Shown piece by piece: positions 1 to 6,761 of a stretch of 23,901 nucleotides of DNA (position 1 is the first letter of the stretch; every line of letters begins with the position of its first letter). The notes under the pieces were generated by a model that was not told where the DNA came from, made no database searches, and worked only from the letters and a program-made list of their open reading frames with translations. Location of the stretch: NCBI GenBank assembly GCA_023428425.1, contig JAEYYP010000432.1:1-23901 (forward strand), in the 5' to 3' direction. Made by a program: the position numbers and the translations under genes. The stretch is from Pseudomonadota bacterium. Lineage in GTDB: Bacteria; Pseudomonadota; Alphaproteobacteria; Rhizobiales; Devosiaceae.

Positions 1-432
1 GAAGAGGACGAGGTCGCCGACGGCGCGGCGATGGGCGGCGAGATCGGCGCGGGGCTCGGCGCGGCGGGCGGATTGCTGGCAGGGTTGGGCATCGTCGCCA
101 TCCCGGGGTTCGGAGCGGTGGTCGCCAGCGGCTGGTTGATCGCCACGGCGGTCGGGGCCATCGCGGGGGCCGGCGTCGGGGCCGCCACCGGTGGGCTCGT
201 CGGGGCCATGACCAGTGACGATATCCCCGAAGCCGATGCGCAGGTGCTGGCCGAGAACGTGCGGCGCGGCGGCGCGGTGGTGTCGGCGCGGGTCGACGAG
301 GCCCACGCCGAGGCGGCTCTCGCCATCCTGCGGCACGCCGGTGGCACCGACATCGCCGGCCGCCGCGACAGCTACGAGCGTGAGGGCTGGCGCGGCTATC
401 AGGACGAGCAGGACGCCACCGCCCCGCGCTGA
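1..432 (+). CDS. General stress protein, YflT/GS17M-like, 5'-truncated
   Basis: The reading frame is open from the first base, so the N-terminus lies outside the window; the ATG at 31 is probably internal. What is visible is a Gly/Ala-rich hydrophobic stretch (AGGLLAGLGIVAIPGFGAVV, then AGAGVGAATGGLVGAM), followed by a compact soluble end with IPEADAQVLAENVRRGGAVV and a C-terminal GWRGY motif. This layout is typical of alphaproteobacterial proteins annotated as general stress protein (related to Bacillus YflT/GS17M): an N-terminal alpha/beta domain, a glycine-rich helical hairpin and a second alpha/beta domain. The molecular role of the family is not settled. It ends three bases before the convergent DJ-1 gene, with no terminator between. 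Confidence 0.72.
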   Translation, partial: EEDEVADGAAMGGEIGAGLGAAGGLLAGLGIVAIPGFGAVVASGWLIATAVGAIAGAGVGAATGGLVGAMTSDDIPEADAQVLAENVRRGGAVVSARVDEAHAEAALAILRHAGGTDIAGRRDSYEREGWRGYQDEQDATAPR

Positions 433-435
433 GCC

Positions 436-1005
436 TCAGGCCGCCCGGTACTGGGCGGCGTGGAGGCCGACATAGTAGGCGAGGTTCTCGTCGGCGAGGC
501 CGAGACCTTCCATCACCGCCGTCATGAACGGCACCGGACTGGTGCCGGCGGCGGTGACGACGCGCCGATCGGCAACCGCTCCTGTGGTGTCGCGGTAGAG
601 CGACGCACCCTTGTAGCCGGTCGGGTCGAGGTAGCCGGGGCCGTTCGAGGTGTGGTGCACGTCGTCGAGGATGCCGGCGCGGGCGGCAGCCCAGGTGGCG
701 TCGCAGATGAGGCCGAGCACGATCCCGGCGTCGCGGGTGGCGCGCATCAGGCCGGCGATCTCCGGCGGATTGGCCGATTGCCAGGCCGTGCCGCCACAGA
801 CGATGACGGCGTCGAAATCGGCAGGTTTCACATCCTCGGCGGCGAGATCGGGCGTCACCTTCATGCCGCCCGACGAGGTCACCGACGCGCCGCCCGGGGT
901 CGCGTACACCGTCTCTACCTTGTAGTAGGAACGGGCGACGGCGTTCAGCATCGTCGTCTCCCAATCGGCAAAGCCCTCGGTGAGGATGGTCACGATCTTC
1001 GTCAT
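436..1005 (-). CDS. DJ-1/PfpI-family type 1 glutamine amidotransferase-like protein
   Basis: A 189-residue single-domain protein of the DJ-1/PfpI superfamily, closest in style to YdeA-type members. Visible family features are the N-terminal TILTEGFADWE segment, whose Glu normally contacts the reactive cysteine, the VIVCGG strand, and the nucleophile elbow GLICDATW carrying the probable reactive Cys. Members act as deglycases, chaperones, proteases or stress proteins; the substrate cannot be told from sequence. The start is fixed by an AAGGAG ribosome site 7 bases before ATG. It is divergent from a WYL regulator gene 75 bases away, which is its likely regulator. A cytoplasmic location is inferred from the lack of a signal peptide. 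Confidence 0.88.
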   Translation of the reverse strand: MTKIVTILTEGFADWETTMLNAVARSYYKVETVYATPGGASVTSSGGMKVTPDLAAEDVKPADFDAVIVCGGTAWQSANPPEIAGLMRATRDAGIVLGLICDATWAAARAGILDDVHHTSNGPGYLDPTGYKGASLYRDTTGAVADRRVVTAAGTSPVPFMTAVMEGLGLADENLAYYVGLHAAQYRAA

Positions 1006-1063
1006 GTGCGGTTCTCCTTGCTGTCGATGGCCCGAGGCTAGCGGCAGCCGGAGCCCGATTTTG

Positions 1064-1081
1064 TCAGCATCGGCACGCTGA
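1064..1081. promoter_or_regulatory. Inverted repeat at the start of the WYL regulator gene, candidate operator
   Basis: TCAGC at 1064-1068 and GCTGA at 1077-1081 form a perfect 5-bp inverted repeat with an 8-base spacer. The left arm extends to TGTCAGC. The right arm overlaps the regulator's ATG. In a 75-bp divergent control region this fits an autoregulatory operator, but the repeat is short and the assignment is inference. Confidence 0.35.
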
Positions 1082-1776
1082 TGGCGAAGCGCTCCGAACG
1101 ACTGCTCGAGCTGATGCAGGCGCTGCGTCGGCGCCGCGTGCCCGTCAGCGGGCAGGTGCTGGCCGAAGAGATGGGGGTGTCGCTGCGCTCGCTCTATCGC
1201 GACGTCGCAACGCTGAAGTCGATGGGCGCGGCGATCGATGGCGAACCGGGGCTCGGGTTCCTGCTTCGTGCAGAGCATTTCCTGCCGCCGCTGATGTTCA
1301 CCGACGAGGAACTGGAGGCGGTGGTGCTGGGGCTGCGCGGCCTGCTCCACGGGCCGGACGGCGAGATGGCCGCGGCGGCACGCGACGCATCCGCCAAGAT
1401 CGCGGCGGTGCTGCCGAAGTCGCGACGCGACGAGATGCATTCGATCGGGCTGTTCGTCATCCCGAGGCCCGGCGAAGCACCGGAGGATCGGGTGCTCGGC
1501 ACGCTGCGGCGGGCGCTGCGCGAGGAGCGCCAGGTGTGGCTCGCCTATCGCGACAAGTCCGGCACACTGACCGAACGCACGGTGTACCCCGTGGCGCTGG
1601 GCTATTTCGACCGGCACCAGACGCTGGTGGCGTGGTGTACGCTGCGCGGCGATTATCGCAGCTTCCGCATCGACGGCATGGTGTCGGTGGATCTGCTGGA
1701 GGCGAAGCTGCCGGAGCGACGGCGGACGCTGTTCCATCGCTGGTCGCGTGCCCACAATCTGCCCGACCTCAGCTGA
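1081..1776 (+). CDS. YafY-type transcriptional regulator with HTH_11 and WYL domains
   Basis: 231 residues. The first ~60 form a DeoR/HTH_11-type winged helix-turn-helix (RSERLLELMQALRRRR, then LAEEMGVSLRSLYRDVATLK). A linker follows, then a WYL-type ligand-sensing domain at about 135-205 with VWLAYRDKSG, TVYPVALGYFDRHQTLVAWC and YRSFRIDGM. Such proteins sense small ligands or nucleic acids and commonly control one divergent neighbour, here the DJ-1/PfpI gene. The start codon has no strong ribosome site; an inverted repeat overlaps it. The effector is unknown. Confidence 0.88.
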   Translation: MAKRSERLLELMQALRRRRVPVSGQVLAEEMGVSLRSLYRDVATLKSMGAAIDGEPGLGFLLRAEHFLPPLMFTDEELEAVVLGLRGLLHGPDGEMAAAARDASAKIAAVLPKSRRDEMHSIGLFVIPRPGEAPEDRVLGTLRRALREERQVWLAYRDKSGTLTERTVYPVALGYFDRHQTLVAWCTLRGDYRSFRIDGMVSVDLLEAKLPERRRTLFHRWSRAHNLPDLS

Positions 1777-1883
1777 CCGCCCGGCAACGGCTTCAAAAAC
1801 CTTTGACCTCGGCCATCGGTCATTGAGCGGCGCGGGCGGGGTTGGTAGAAGCAGCCGCCCACGCAACTGCTCCCGGAGGCGCC

Positions 1884-2966
1884 TTGTTCGCGCACGTCAG
1901 CCGGTCCACAGCGGCCCTTCTTCTCGCCCTCACGACGATCCTTGCCGTGGTGTTCGCGCCGTTGCCGGCAAGCGCCAACCCACGCCTGCTGGTCGACATG
2001 GATACCGGCGAGGTGCTGTATGCGGAAGAGGCGGGGCAGCCCTGGCACCCGGCATCGCTGACCAAGATGATGACGGCCTATGTCACCTTCGCCGCCATCA
2101 ATGCGGGGCGCCTGGGGCTCGACGACACCATCAAGGTGTCGCGCAATGCCTGGAACCAGGCGCCCTCCAAGTCGGGCCTCGCGGTGGGCTCGTCGATCAC
2201 GGTGCGCGATGCGCTCTACATCCTGATCGTCAAGTCGGCCAATGACATCGCGGTCGCTCTCGGCGAAGCCATATCGGGCAGCGAGGCGGAATTCGTGGGC
2301 GAAATGAACGCCATGGCTAAGGCCATGGGCCTCACCGCGACGCACTTCGTCGATCCCAACGGCCTCAGCGCCGGGGCCCAGGTCACCTCGGCGCGCGACC
2401 TCGCCATGCTCGGCCTCTATATCCACCGCGACTACCCGCAATATCTCGGCATCTTCCAGACCGAGAAGGTGAAGCTGGGCAAGGCGAGCCTCGAGACCAA
2501 TAACGGGCTGCTCGAGCACTTCCAGGGCACCACCGGCATGAAGACCGGATACATCTGCGCCTCGGGCCTCAACATCGTGGCGACGGTGAAGCGGGACGGG
2601 CGCAACCTGCTGGTGGTGGTGCTCGGCGGCTCGTCGGCGCGCGAGCGCAACGAAATGGCGGCAGAACTGGTGCTGAAGGGCCTCGCGGGCTCGGTCGGCG
2701 GCACCGGGCGCAGCGTCGTGCAATTGCAGAACATCGACGCCGAACCAGTGAACATGCGGCCGCAGATCTGCGGCAAGCAGGCCAAGCAGTTCATCGCCGA
2801 GCGCGAGGCCGCCTTTCCGATGGGCCTCAAGGGGCACCCGAGCTACCTGACCGATGCGATCGATGGCGTGGTCTACACGGCGACCGATCTCGGCGTGCTG
2901 GTCGATATCCCGATCCCCCGGCCGCGGCCGCAATGGGCTCCCGCCGCCGTGGCGCTGGTCGACTAG
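1884..2966 (+). CDS. Serine-type D-alanyl-D-alanine carboxypeptidase (PBP5/6, DacF-like)
   Basis: Trims the terminal D-Ala from peptidoglycan pentapeptides in the periplasm. With a TTG start at 1884, placed 4 bases after GGAGG, the product has 360 residues and a good signal peptide (hydrophobic core at about 10-25, PASA cleavage near 31). An upstream in-frame TTG at 1842 has no ribosome site. The three SxxK-family motifs are intact: S58-L-T-K61 with the nucleophilic serine, S118-A-N120, and K220-T-G222. The C-terminal ~100 residues resemble the beta-rich domain of low-molecular-weight PBPs but end in a Pro-rich, non-amphipathic tail, so membrane anchoring is uncertain. Its stop codon shares CTAG with the convergent TusA-like gene. 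Confidence 0.92.
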   Translation: MFAHVSRSTAALLLALTTILAVVFAPLPASANPRLLVDMDTGEVLYAEEAGQPWHPASLTKMMTAYVTFAAINAGRLGLDDTIKVSRNAWNQAPSKSGLAVGSSITVRDALYILIVKSANDIAVALGEAISGSEAEFVGEMNAMAKAMGLTATHFVDPNGLSAGAQVTSARDLAMLGLYIHRDYPQYLGIFQTEKVKLGKASLETNNGLLEHFQGTTGMKTGYICASGLNIVATVKRDGRNLLVVVLGGSSARERNEMAAELVLKGLAGSVGGTGRSVVQLQNIDAEPVNMRPQICGKQAKQFIAEREAAFPMGLKGHPSYLTDAIDGVVYTATDLGVLVDIPIPRPRPQWAPAAVALVD

Positions 2967-3190
2967 GCGCCGCCGCGCAGCACCTCGAAGCGGAGGACGC
3001 CCCCCTCGCTTGTCACCGAGCAGTCATGTCCGTGCTGGCGGCAGTAGAGGGGGATGTCGACCTTGGCCATAGGGTCGGTAGCGAGCACCACCAGCACAGT
3101 TCCCGGTGCGGCGGCCTCTACCTGCTTTTCGAGCTTGAGGACGGGCAGGGGGCATTTCAGCCCCCGGCAGTCGATGATGTCAGGGGGCAA
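2963..3190 (-). CDS. TusA/SirA/YedF-like sulfur carrier protein
   Basis: 75 residues with the family signature DCRGLKCPLPVLK; the Cys in CPLP (C13) is the persulfide-carrying residue in TusA. The usual beta-alpha-beta layout follows (VLVVLATDPMAKVDIPLYC, then a final SVTSEGGVLRFEVLR strand). It may relay sulfur to tRNA 2-thiolation or other cofactor pathways; as a short stand-alone member its exact partner is unknown. The best start is TTG at 3190, inside the end of the upstream CAP-domain gene (11-base overlap), so translation is probably coupled. No ATG or GTG is available between that point and the conserved core. The stop overlaps the convergent carboxypeptidase stop by four bases. Confidence 0.85.
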   Translation of the reverse strand: MPPDIIDCRGLKCPLPVLKLEKQVEAAAPGTVLVVLATDPMAKVDIPLYCRQHGHDCSVTSEGGVLRFEVLRGGA

Positions 3191-3647
3191 GCACCAGCAC
3201 CCAGTAGACGCCGTTGACGGAAGCCGGCTCGTAGACGACGCCGAGCCCGGCGCGCGAGACGCCTTGTGTCGCGAGGGCCGACGCATCGGCGGGTACGGCA
3301 CGCCAGCCCGAAAACACTTCGGCGAAGGTCGGGTAGCCGGCCGAGAGGCGCATCACCGTGGCGCCGGGCGGCAGGAGCGGCTGGGCGCCGGTCTTGGCGT
3401 AGTTCTGGGCCAGTGACTGGGCGGTGGCATCGAGCACGGTATCGCCGCGCACGTCGGTGGCGCCGTTCTGGCGGCGGTAGTCGTTGAGCAGGAACAGGGC
3501 CTCGACCCGGTTGAGCTGGGCGCCAGGCCGGTTCATCGGCGCGGTCAGCCCCTCGGACAGCGGCGCGCCGCCGCCCATCGAGCAGGCGGCAAGCGCGGCA
3601 GCCAGGCCGGCAGCGAGGGCGATGCGGAAGAGGTTTCGAGCGATCAT
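3180..3647 (-). CDS. CAP (SCP/PR-1-like) domain lipoprotein
   Basis: 155 residues. The ATG at 3647 is preceded by AAGGA at 8 bases. The N-terminus is a lipoprotein signal (basic MIARNLFR, hydrophobic core, L19-A-A-C22 lipobox), so it should be anchored to a membrane facing the periplasm. The remainder matches the bacterial CAP/CAP-like fold: LFLLNDYRRQNGATDV near the N-terminus, LDATAQSLAQNYAKTG, and a final GVYWVLVLA strand. The function of bacterial CAP proteins is mostly unknown. It lies upstream of, and overlaps, the TusA-like gene. Confidence 0.82.
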   Translation of the reverse strand: MIARNLFRIALAAGLAAALAACSMGGGAPLSEGLTAPMNRPGAQLNRVEALFLLNDYRRQNGATDVRGDTVLDATAQSLAQNYAKTGAQPLLPPGATVMRLSAGYPTFAEVFSGWRAVPADASALATQGVSRAGLGVVYEPASVNGVYWVLVLAP

Positions 3648-3985
3648 CTGGGAAATCCTTCGGGAGTAGCCGGGCCCGGAGCGGAACTGGGACACTGGAG
3701 ACCCCGACACGGCCGGACGCAGAAATGCGCGCTCCTCGTCTCGTGGCCAACAGTCGGCGACACCCGATCAGTTCGAGTGCCTGGTCGGCTAACCCTCTAG
3801 CCACGATGCCCGGGGTGGGCAAGCACCTCCCGTGGTTTTGTGAGAGCACCCCGAGGCGATGCCTGCGTGGCCGAACGGTGCGCCTTATCGACAAGGGGGT
3901 TGCCGTGCTACAGCACCGTCACGGTTGACCGGCTGCGCACCGCCGCGACCGCTTCATTGGATGATGTGGTTACCTGGGGACAAAG
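3648..3985. other. 338-base divergent non-coding gap
   Basis: Separates the minus-strand lipoprotein gene from the plus-strand antiporter gene. The 3764-3839 segment has stacked hairpins (separate entry). Near the antiporter, GTGC-TACA-GCAC at 3905-3916 forms a small hairpin. No convincing housekeeping promoter was found on either strand. The short open frames here have no ribosome sites and no recognisable protein. Confidence 0.5.
3764..3839 (+). other. Candidate structured RNA ending in a terminator-like hairpin
   Basis: On the plus strand three hairpins abut. CCGATCAG (3764-3771) pairs with CTGGTCGG (3781-3788), 8 bp with one G-U. GGCTA (3787-3791) pairs with TAGCC (3798-3802). CCACG (3801-3805) pairs with CGTGG (3831-3835), with an inner GGGGTG/CACCTC stem, followed by TTTT. 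The middle stem shares two bases with each neighbour, so not all stems can form fully at once. This suggests a switching leader or a small RNA upstream of the antiporter gene. I could not match it to a known family. Confidence 0.35.
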
Positions 3986-4954
3986 ATGAGCGACATCCTG
4001 CTGCTCGTGGTCGGACTGGTCGTGCTCGGGGCGAGCGCGGAACTGCTGGTGCGCTGCAGCGCGTTGATCGCCACCCGGCTCGGAGTGTCCTCGCTGCTCA
4101 TCGGGCTGACGATCGTGGCGTTCGGAACCTCGGCGCCGGAAATTGTCGCCAGCGTGACGGCGGCGCTGCTCGGCTCTCCCGACATTGCCATCGGCAACAT
4201 CGTCGGTTCGAACATCACCAATAGCCTGCTCGTGGCCGGCGCCGCCGCGCTGGTTGCTCCGATCGCAGTGGCGAGCAGCACTCTGAAGCGCGACGGAGTC
4301 CTTGCGGTCTGCGCCGGAGCGATCTTCTGGCTGGTCTGCGGGCTGCAGTGGCTCGGCGTTGCGACCGGCGTGGCGCTGTTGCTGGCGCTGGCCCTCTATA
4401 TCGCCTTCGTCTACCGCTCCGAGCGAATCCCCCAAGCCCTCGACGCCGTCAGCTCGAAGGCGATCGCCCATGGGGCAGCATCGGAGCCGCAGGAATCGGC
4501 CGGTCCCTACCGGATGCTGCTGCTGGCCGCCGGCGCGATTATCGGGCTGGTGGGGCTGGCGGGTGGCGGGCAGCTGCTGGTCACGTCCGCCATCAGCCTC
4601 GCCAGCGGGTTCGGCGTGTCGGAGGCGGTGATCGGCCTGACGATCGTGGCCGTCGGTACTTCGCTGCCGGAGCTCGCGACCAGCCTGCTGGCGGCACGCC
4701 GAGGCGAATCCGGCATCGCCTTCGGCAACATCCTGGGGTCGAACATCTTCAACCTCATGGGGATCGGCGGGCTCACGGCGATCTTTTCACAGGGCGGCGT
4801 GCCGACGCGGATACTGCTCGTGGATTTTCCGATCATGCTGGTGGCGATGGCCATGCTGGTGCTGGTGGCGGCCACGGGCCGGCGTGTCAGCCGCGGCGAG
4901 GGCGCCGTGCTCGTCGGCCTGTTCGCCCTCTACATCGTCAGCGCATGGGCATGA
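3986..4954 (+). CDS. Calcium/sodium antiporter, CaCA family (YrbG/CaxA-like)
   Basis: 322 residues, strongly hydrophobic, about ten membrane segments, with the inverted duplication that defines Ca2+/cation antiporters. Alpha-1 has G47TSAPE52 and GNIVGSNITN at 70-79; alpha-2 has G224TSLPE229 and GNILGSNIFN at 247-256. The Glu in each GTSxPE and the Asn in each GSN motif line the cation site in structurally known relatives. A hydrophilic cytoplasmic loop (about 143-175) joins the halves. Its role is to exchange Ca2+ for Na+ (or H+/K+) across the inner membrane; ion specificity is not readable from sequence. GGGGA precedes the ATG. A possible structured leader lies about 150 bases upstream. Confidence 0.92.
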   Translation: MSDILLLVVGLVVLGASAELLVRCSALIATRLGVSSLLIGLTIVAFGTSAPEIVASVTAALLGSPDIAIGNIVGSNITNSLLVAGAAALVAPIAVASSTLKRDGVLAVCAGAIFWLVCGLQWLGVATGVALLLALALYIAFVYRSERIPQALDAVSSKAIAHGAASEPQESAGPYRMLLLAAGAIIGLVGLAGGGQLLVTSAISLASGFGVSEAVIGLTIVAVGTSLPELATSLLAARRGESGIAFGNILGSNIFNLMGIGGLTAIFSQGGVPTRILLVDFPIMLVAMAMLVLVAATGRRVSRGEGAVLVGLFALYIVSAWA

Positions 4955-4965
4955 TGAGCGGCCAA

Positions 4966-5042
4966 TGGTGACCCCGACGCGATTCGAACGCGTGGCCTCA
5001 GGATTAGGAATCCTGCGCTCTATCCAACTGAGCTACGGGGCC
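4966..5042 (-). tRNA. tRNA-Arg (anticodon CCT)
   Basis: A complete cloverleaf on the minus strand. Acceptor GGCCCCG pairs with CGGGGTC (one G-U). The D arm is GCTC/GAGC. The anticodon stem CAGGA/TCCTG has loop TTCCTAA, giving anticodon CCT, which reads AGG. The T arm is ACGCG-TTCGAAT-CGCGT. The discriminator is A, and CCA is encoded at 4968-4966. It lies 52 bases downstream of the methyltransferase-like gene on the same strand, with its own promoter candidate. No integrase or repeated attachment site is seen beside it. Confidence 0.97.
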
Positions 5043-5057
5043 GCCTTGCGGCACTGG

Positions 5058-5085
5058 CCATAGCAAAACAAAGCGGACAGTTAAA
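5058..5085 (-). promoter_or_regulatory. Promoter candidate for tRNA-Arg
   Basis: On the minus strand, TTTAAC (5085-5080), a 16-base spacer, then CTATGG (5063-5058), resembling the rhizobial CTTGAC-N17-CTATAT pattern. The predicted start of transcription is about 8 bases before the mature tRNA 5' end. Confidence 0.5.
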
Positions 5086-5094
5086 CCCTCGCGA

Positions 5095-5814
5095 TCAAAG
5101 CTGGGCCATGCGCCAGTCTGGCCAGGCGGCGACGTAGTGCACGCGGCGGGTGTGGCGGCCCTCCTCGCCGAACGGCGCGACTTCCCATTTCCAGCGCAAT
5201 CCGGAGCGGGGCATGGGGTAGCCGTGCAGCAGATCGGCGCTGTCGAGAATGATGCCGTGGCGGTTGAGGACGCGGTAGTCGAGATCGGTGATCAGCGTCG
5301 CGGGGCAGGGCAGGGCCGCGAGGGCTCCCAGATGGCTGTCGACGATGCGCCGTGCCGAGCCGGGCCCGGCGGTGGCCGCCATCTCGCTCAGGACATTGGC
5401 CGAGATCACCCAGTCGAGGCCGTCGATCCCTTGCAGGAAATCGAGCGCGGCTGGATCCGTGGCCGGCGAGAGGTCGCGCCACTCCGTCCTGACGTTGGCG
5501 TAGCGGGCGATGCGCGCGTCGATGCTCGACAGGTGCACGCGGTCGACGAGAATCACCCGCTCGAAAGTCCGCGCCAGCGACTCGAGCGGCAGGTCGAACA
5601 GGGCGCCGGAGCCGAGCACCGCAACGGTGCGGCGCACCGCGAAATCGTCGATCGTCGTATCGAGCAGGCCGCGGGCATTGGCGAGGTGCGGGGCCCAGGC
5701 CCGGGTCTGGCGGACGCCACGAGCCCATTGCCGCGCCGCTTTCCGCAGATGCGGGCGGAAAGCGGGCGGCGTGCGTCGCCAACTCGCGGCGTAGACGGCT
5801 AGTTCGGCCAGCAT
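5095..5814 (-). CDS. Conserved hypothetical protein, Rossmann methyltransferase-like
   Basis: 239 residues from the ATG at 5814; an in-frame GTG at 5874 would add 20 residues but has no clear ribosome site. The middle looks like a class I SAM-dependent methyltransferase core. A glycine loop VAVLGSGALFDLPL would be motif I, and VILVDRVHL is a beta-2 strand ending in an acidic residue that normally binds the SAM ribose. The later segment DWVISANVLSEM resembles motif IV/post-I. N-terminal to it is a basic helical region rich in Trp and Arg. There is no signal peptide. No substrate or pathway is suggested by the neighbours. The methyltransferase fold is inferred from pattern only. Confidence 0.62.
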   Translation of the reverse strand: MLAELAVYAASWRRTPPAFRPHLRKAARQWARGVRQTRAWAPHLANARGLLDTTIDDFAVRRTVAVLGSGALFDLPLESLARTFERVILVDRVHLSSIDARIARYANVRTEWRDLSPATDPAALDFLQGIDGLDWVISANVLSEMAATAGPGSARRIVDSHLGALAALPCPATLITDLDYRVLNRHGIILDSADLLHGYPMPRSGLRWKWEVAPFGEEGRHTRRVHYVAAWPDWRMAQL

Positions 5815-5957
5815 CGCGAAGATGTGCACCTCTGGCAGCAGAAACGGGGCGACACCGGCGCGGGAATTCGGCACGCCTTGCCGCGGTGGGGAGAATTTCG
5901 CCGCAATTTCATGCAGTTTTCGCGTCGTTGCAACGGGGCGGATTCCCTGGGGGACTT

Positions 5958-6761
5958 TTGGGACGGTATGCGGTCAGCTTGTTCGCGCTCGTGGTGGGAC
6001 TCGCCATGCCGCTAGCGGCCCTCGCCTGCGAGGGGCTGGTGGACGGGCCGCGGGGCGTCGTCACCTCGGTCACCGATGGCGACACGGTGATCCTCGACAA
6101 TGGACTGGTGGTACGGCTCGTCGGCATCCAGGCGCCCAAGCTGCCTCGGGGTAACGATACGTTCGCGGCCTGGCCGAAGAGCGATGAGGCGCGGGCGAAG
6201 CTGGAGGCGCTGGTGGGCGGCAAGTCCGTCCGGTTGCGCTATGGCGGCGAGCGGCTCGATCGCCACGGCCGCAGCCTCGGGCAGTTGTTCGCGGCGGGAG
6301 AGCCGGAAGTGTGGGTGCAGCGGCAGATGGTGGCCGACGGCTTCGCGCGGGTCTACTCGTTTCCGGACAATCGCGCCTGCATTGCTGATTTGATGGGTGC
6401 GGAGGGCCGGGCGAGGCTCAACCGCCTTGGCATATGGGCCGATCCCTATTATGCCGTGCGCCGGGCGGACAGACCCGGCGAACTATCCGGCCGCTCCGGA
6501 CTTTATGAACTTGTGGAGGGACGGGTGCTCGCGGCCGAAGAGGCCGGTGGGCGCGTGTACCTCAATTTCGGTCGAACCTGGAAGACGGACTTTACGGTGG
6601 TCATCGAAAAGCCGGCATTGGGCCGCTTCGGCAAGGAAGGCCTCGACCCGCTCAAGCTCGCCGACGCGCTGGTGCGCGTGCGCGGCTGGATGGACATGCA
6701 TGACGGGCCGCGCATCGAGGTGACGCATCCGGAGCAGATCGAGGTCCTGGCTACCAGATGA
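5958..6761 (+). CDS. Exported thermonuclease (SNase-like) family protein with altered active site
   Basis: About 267 residues. The signal peptide (MGRYAVSLFALVVGLAMPLA, cleavage near ALA-C24) decides between starts: TTG at 5958 closely follows GGGGGA, while GTG at 5886 and TTG at 5928 lack ribosome sites, and ATG at 6006 would remove the signal. The SNase fold shows as VTDGDTV (D40, D42), VVRLVGIQAPKL (R53), and DRHGR (R105) followed by WVQRQMVADGFARVYSF. In staphylococcal nuclease the sequence corresponding to QAPK is DTPE with catalytic Asp40/Glu43; here these are Q58 and K61, so nuclease activity is doubtful. A related IQAPKL-bearing subfamily seems common in alphaproteobacteria. A C-terminal ~90-residue region (GLYELVEGRVLAAEEAGGRV onward) looks like a second OB-type domain. 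The stop overlaps the next ATG by four bases. Confidence 0.82.
   Translation: MGRYAVSLFALVVGLAMPLAALACEGLVDGPRGVVTSVTDGDTVILDNGLVVRLVGIQAPKLPRGNDTFAAWPKSDEARAKLEALVGGKSVRLRYGGERLDRHGRSLGQLFAAGEPEVWVQRQMVADGFARVYSFPDNRACIADLMGAEGRARLNRLGIWADPYYAVRRADRPGELSGRSGLYELVEGRVLAAEEAGGRVYLNFGRTWKTDFTVVIEKPALGRFGKEGLDPLKLADALVRVRGWMDMHDGPRIEVTHPEQIEVLATR

Noticed and set aside
3716..3755. GAGGAGCGC on the minus strand, reminiscent of the SAH riboswitch core
   Set aside because: The rest of the SAH riboswitch conserved segments are missing and the downstream gene is unrelated to SAH metabolism.
3851..3900. tRNA-Ser/Leu-like phrase GTGGCCGAACGG
   Set aside because: No acceptor, anticodon or T arm could be folded around it.
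4966..5042. Integration site at the tRNA-Arg gene
   Set aside because: No integrase, no direct repeat of the tRNA 3' end and ordinary flanking genes.
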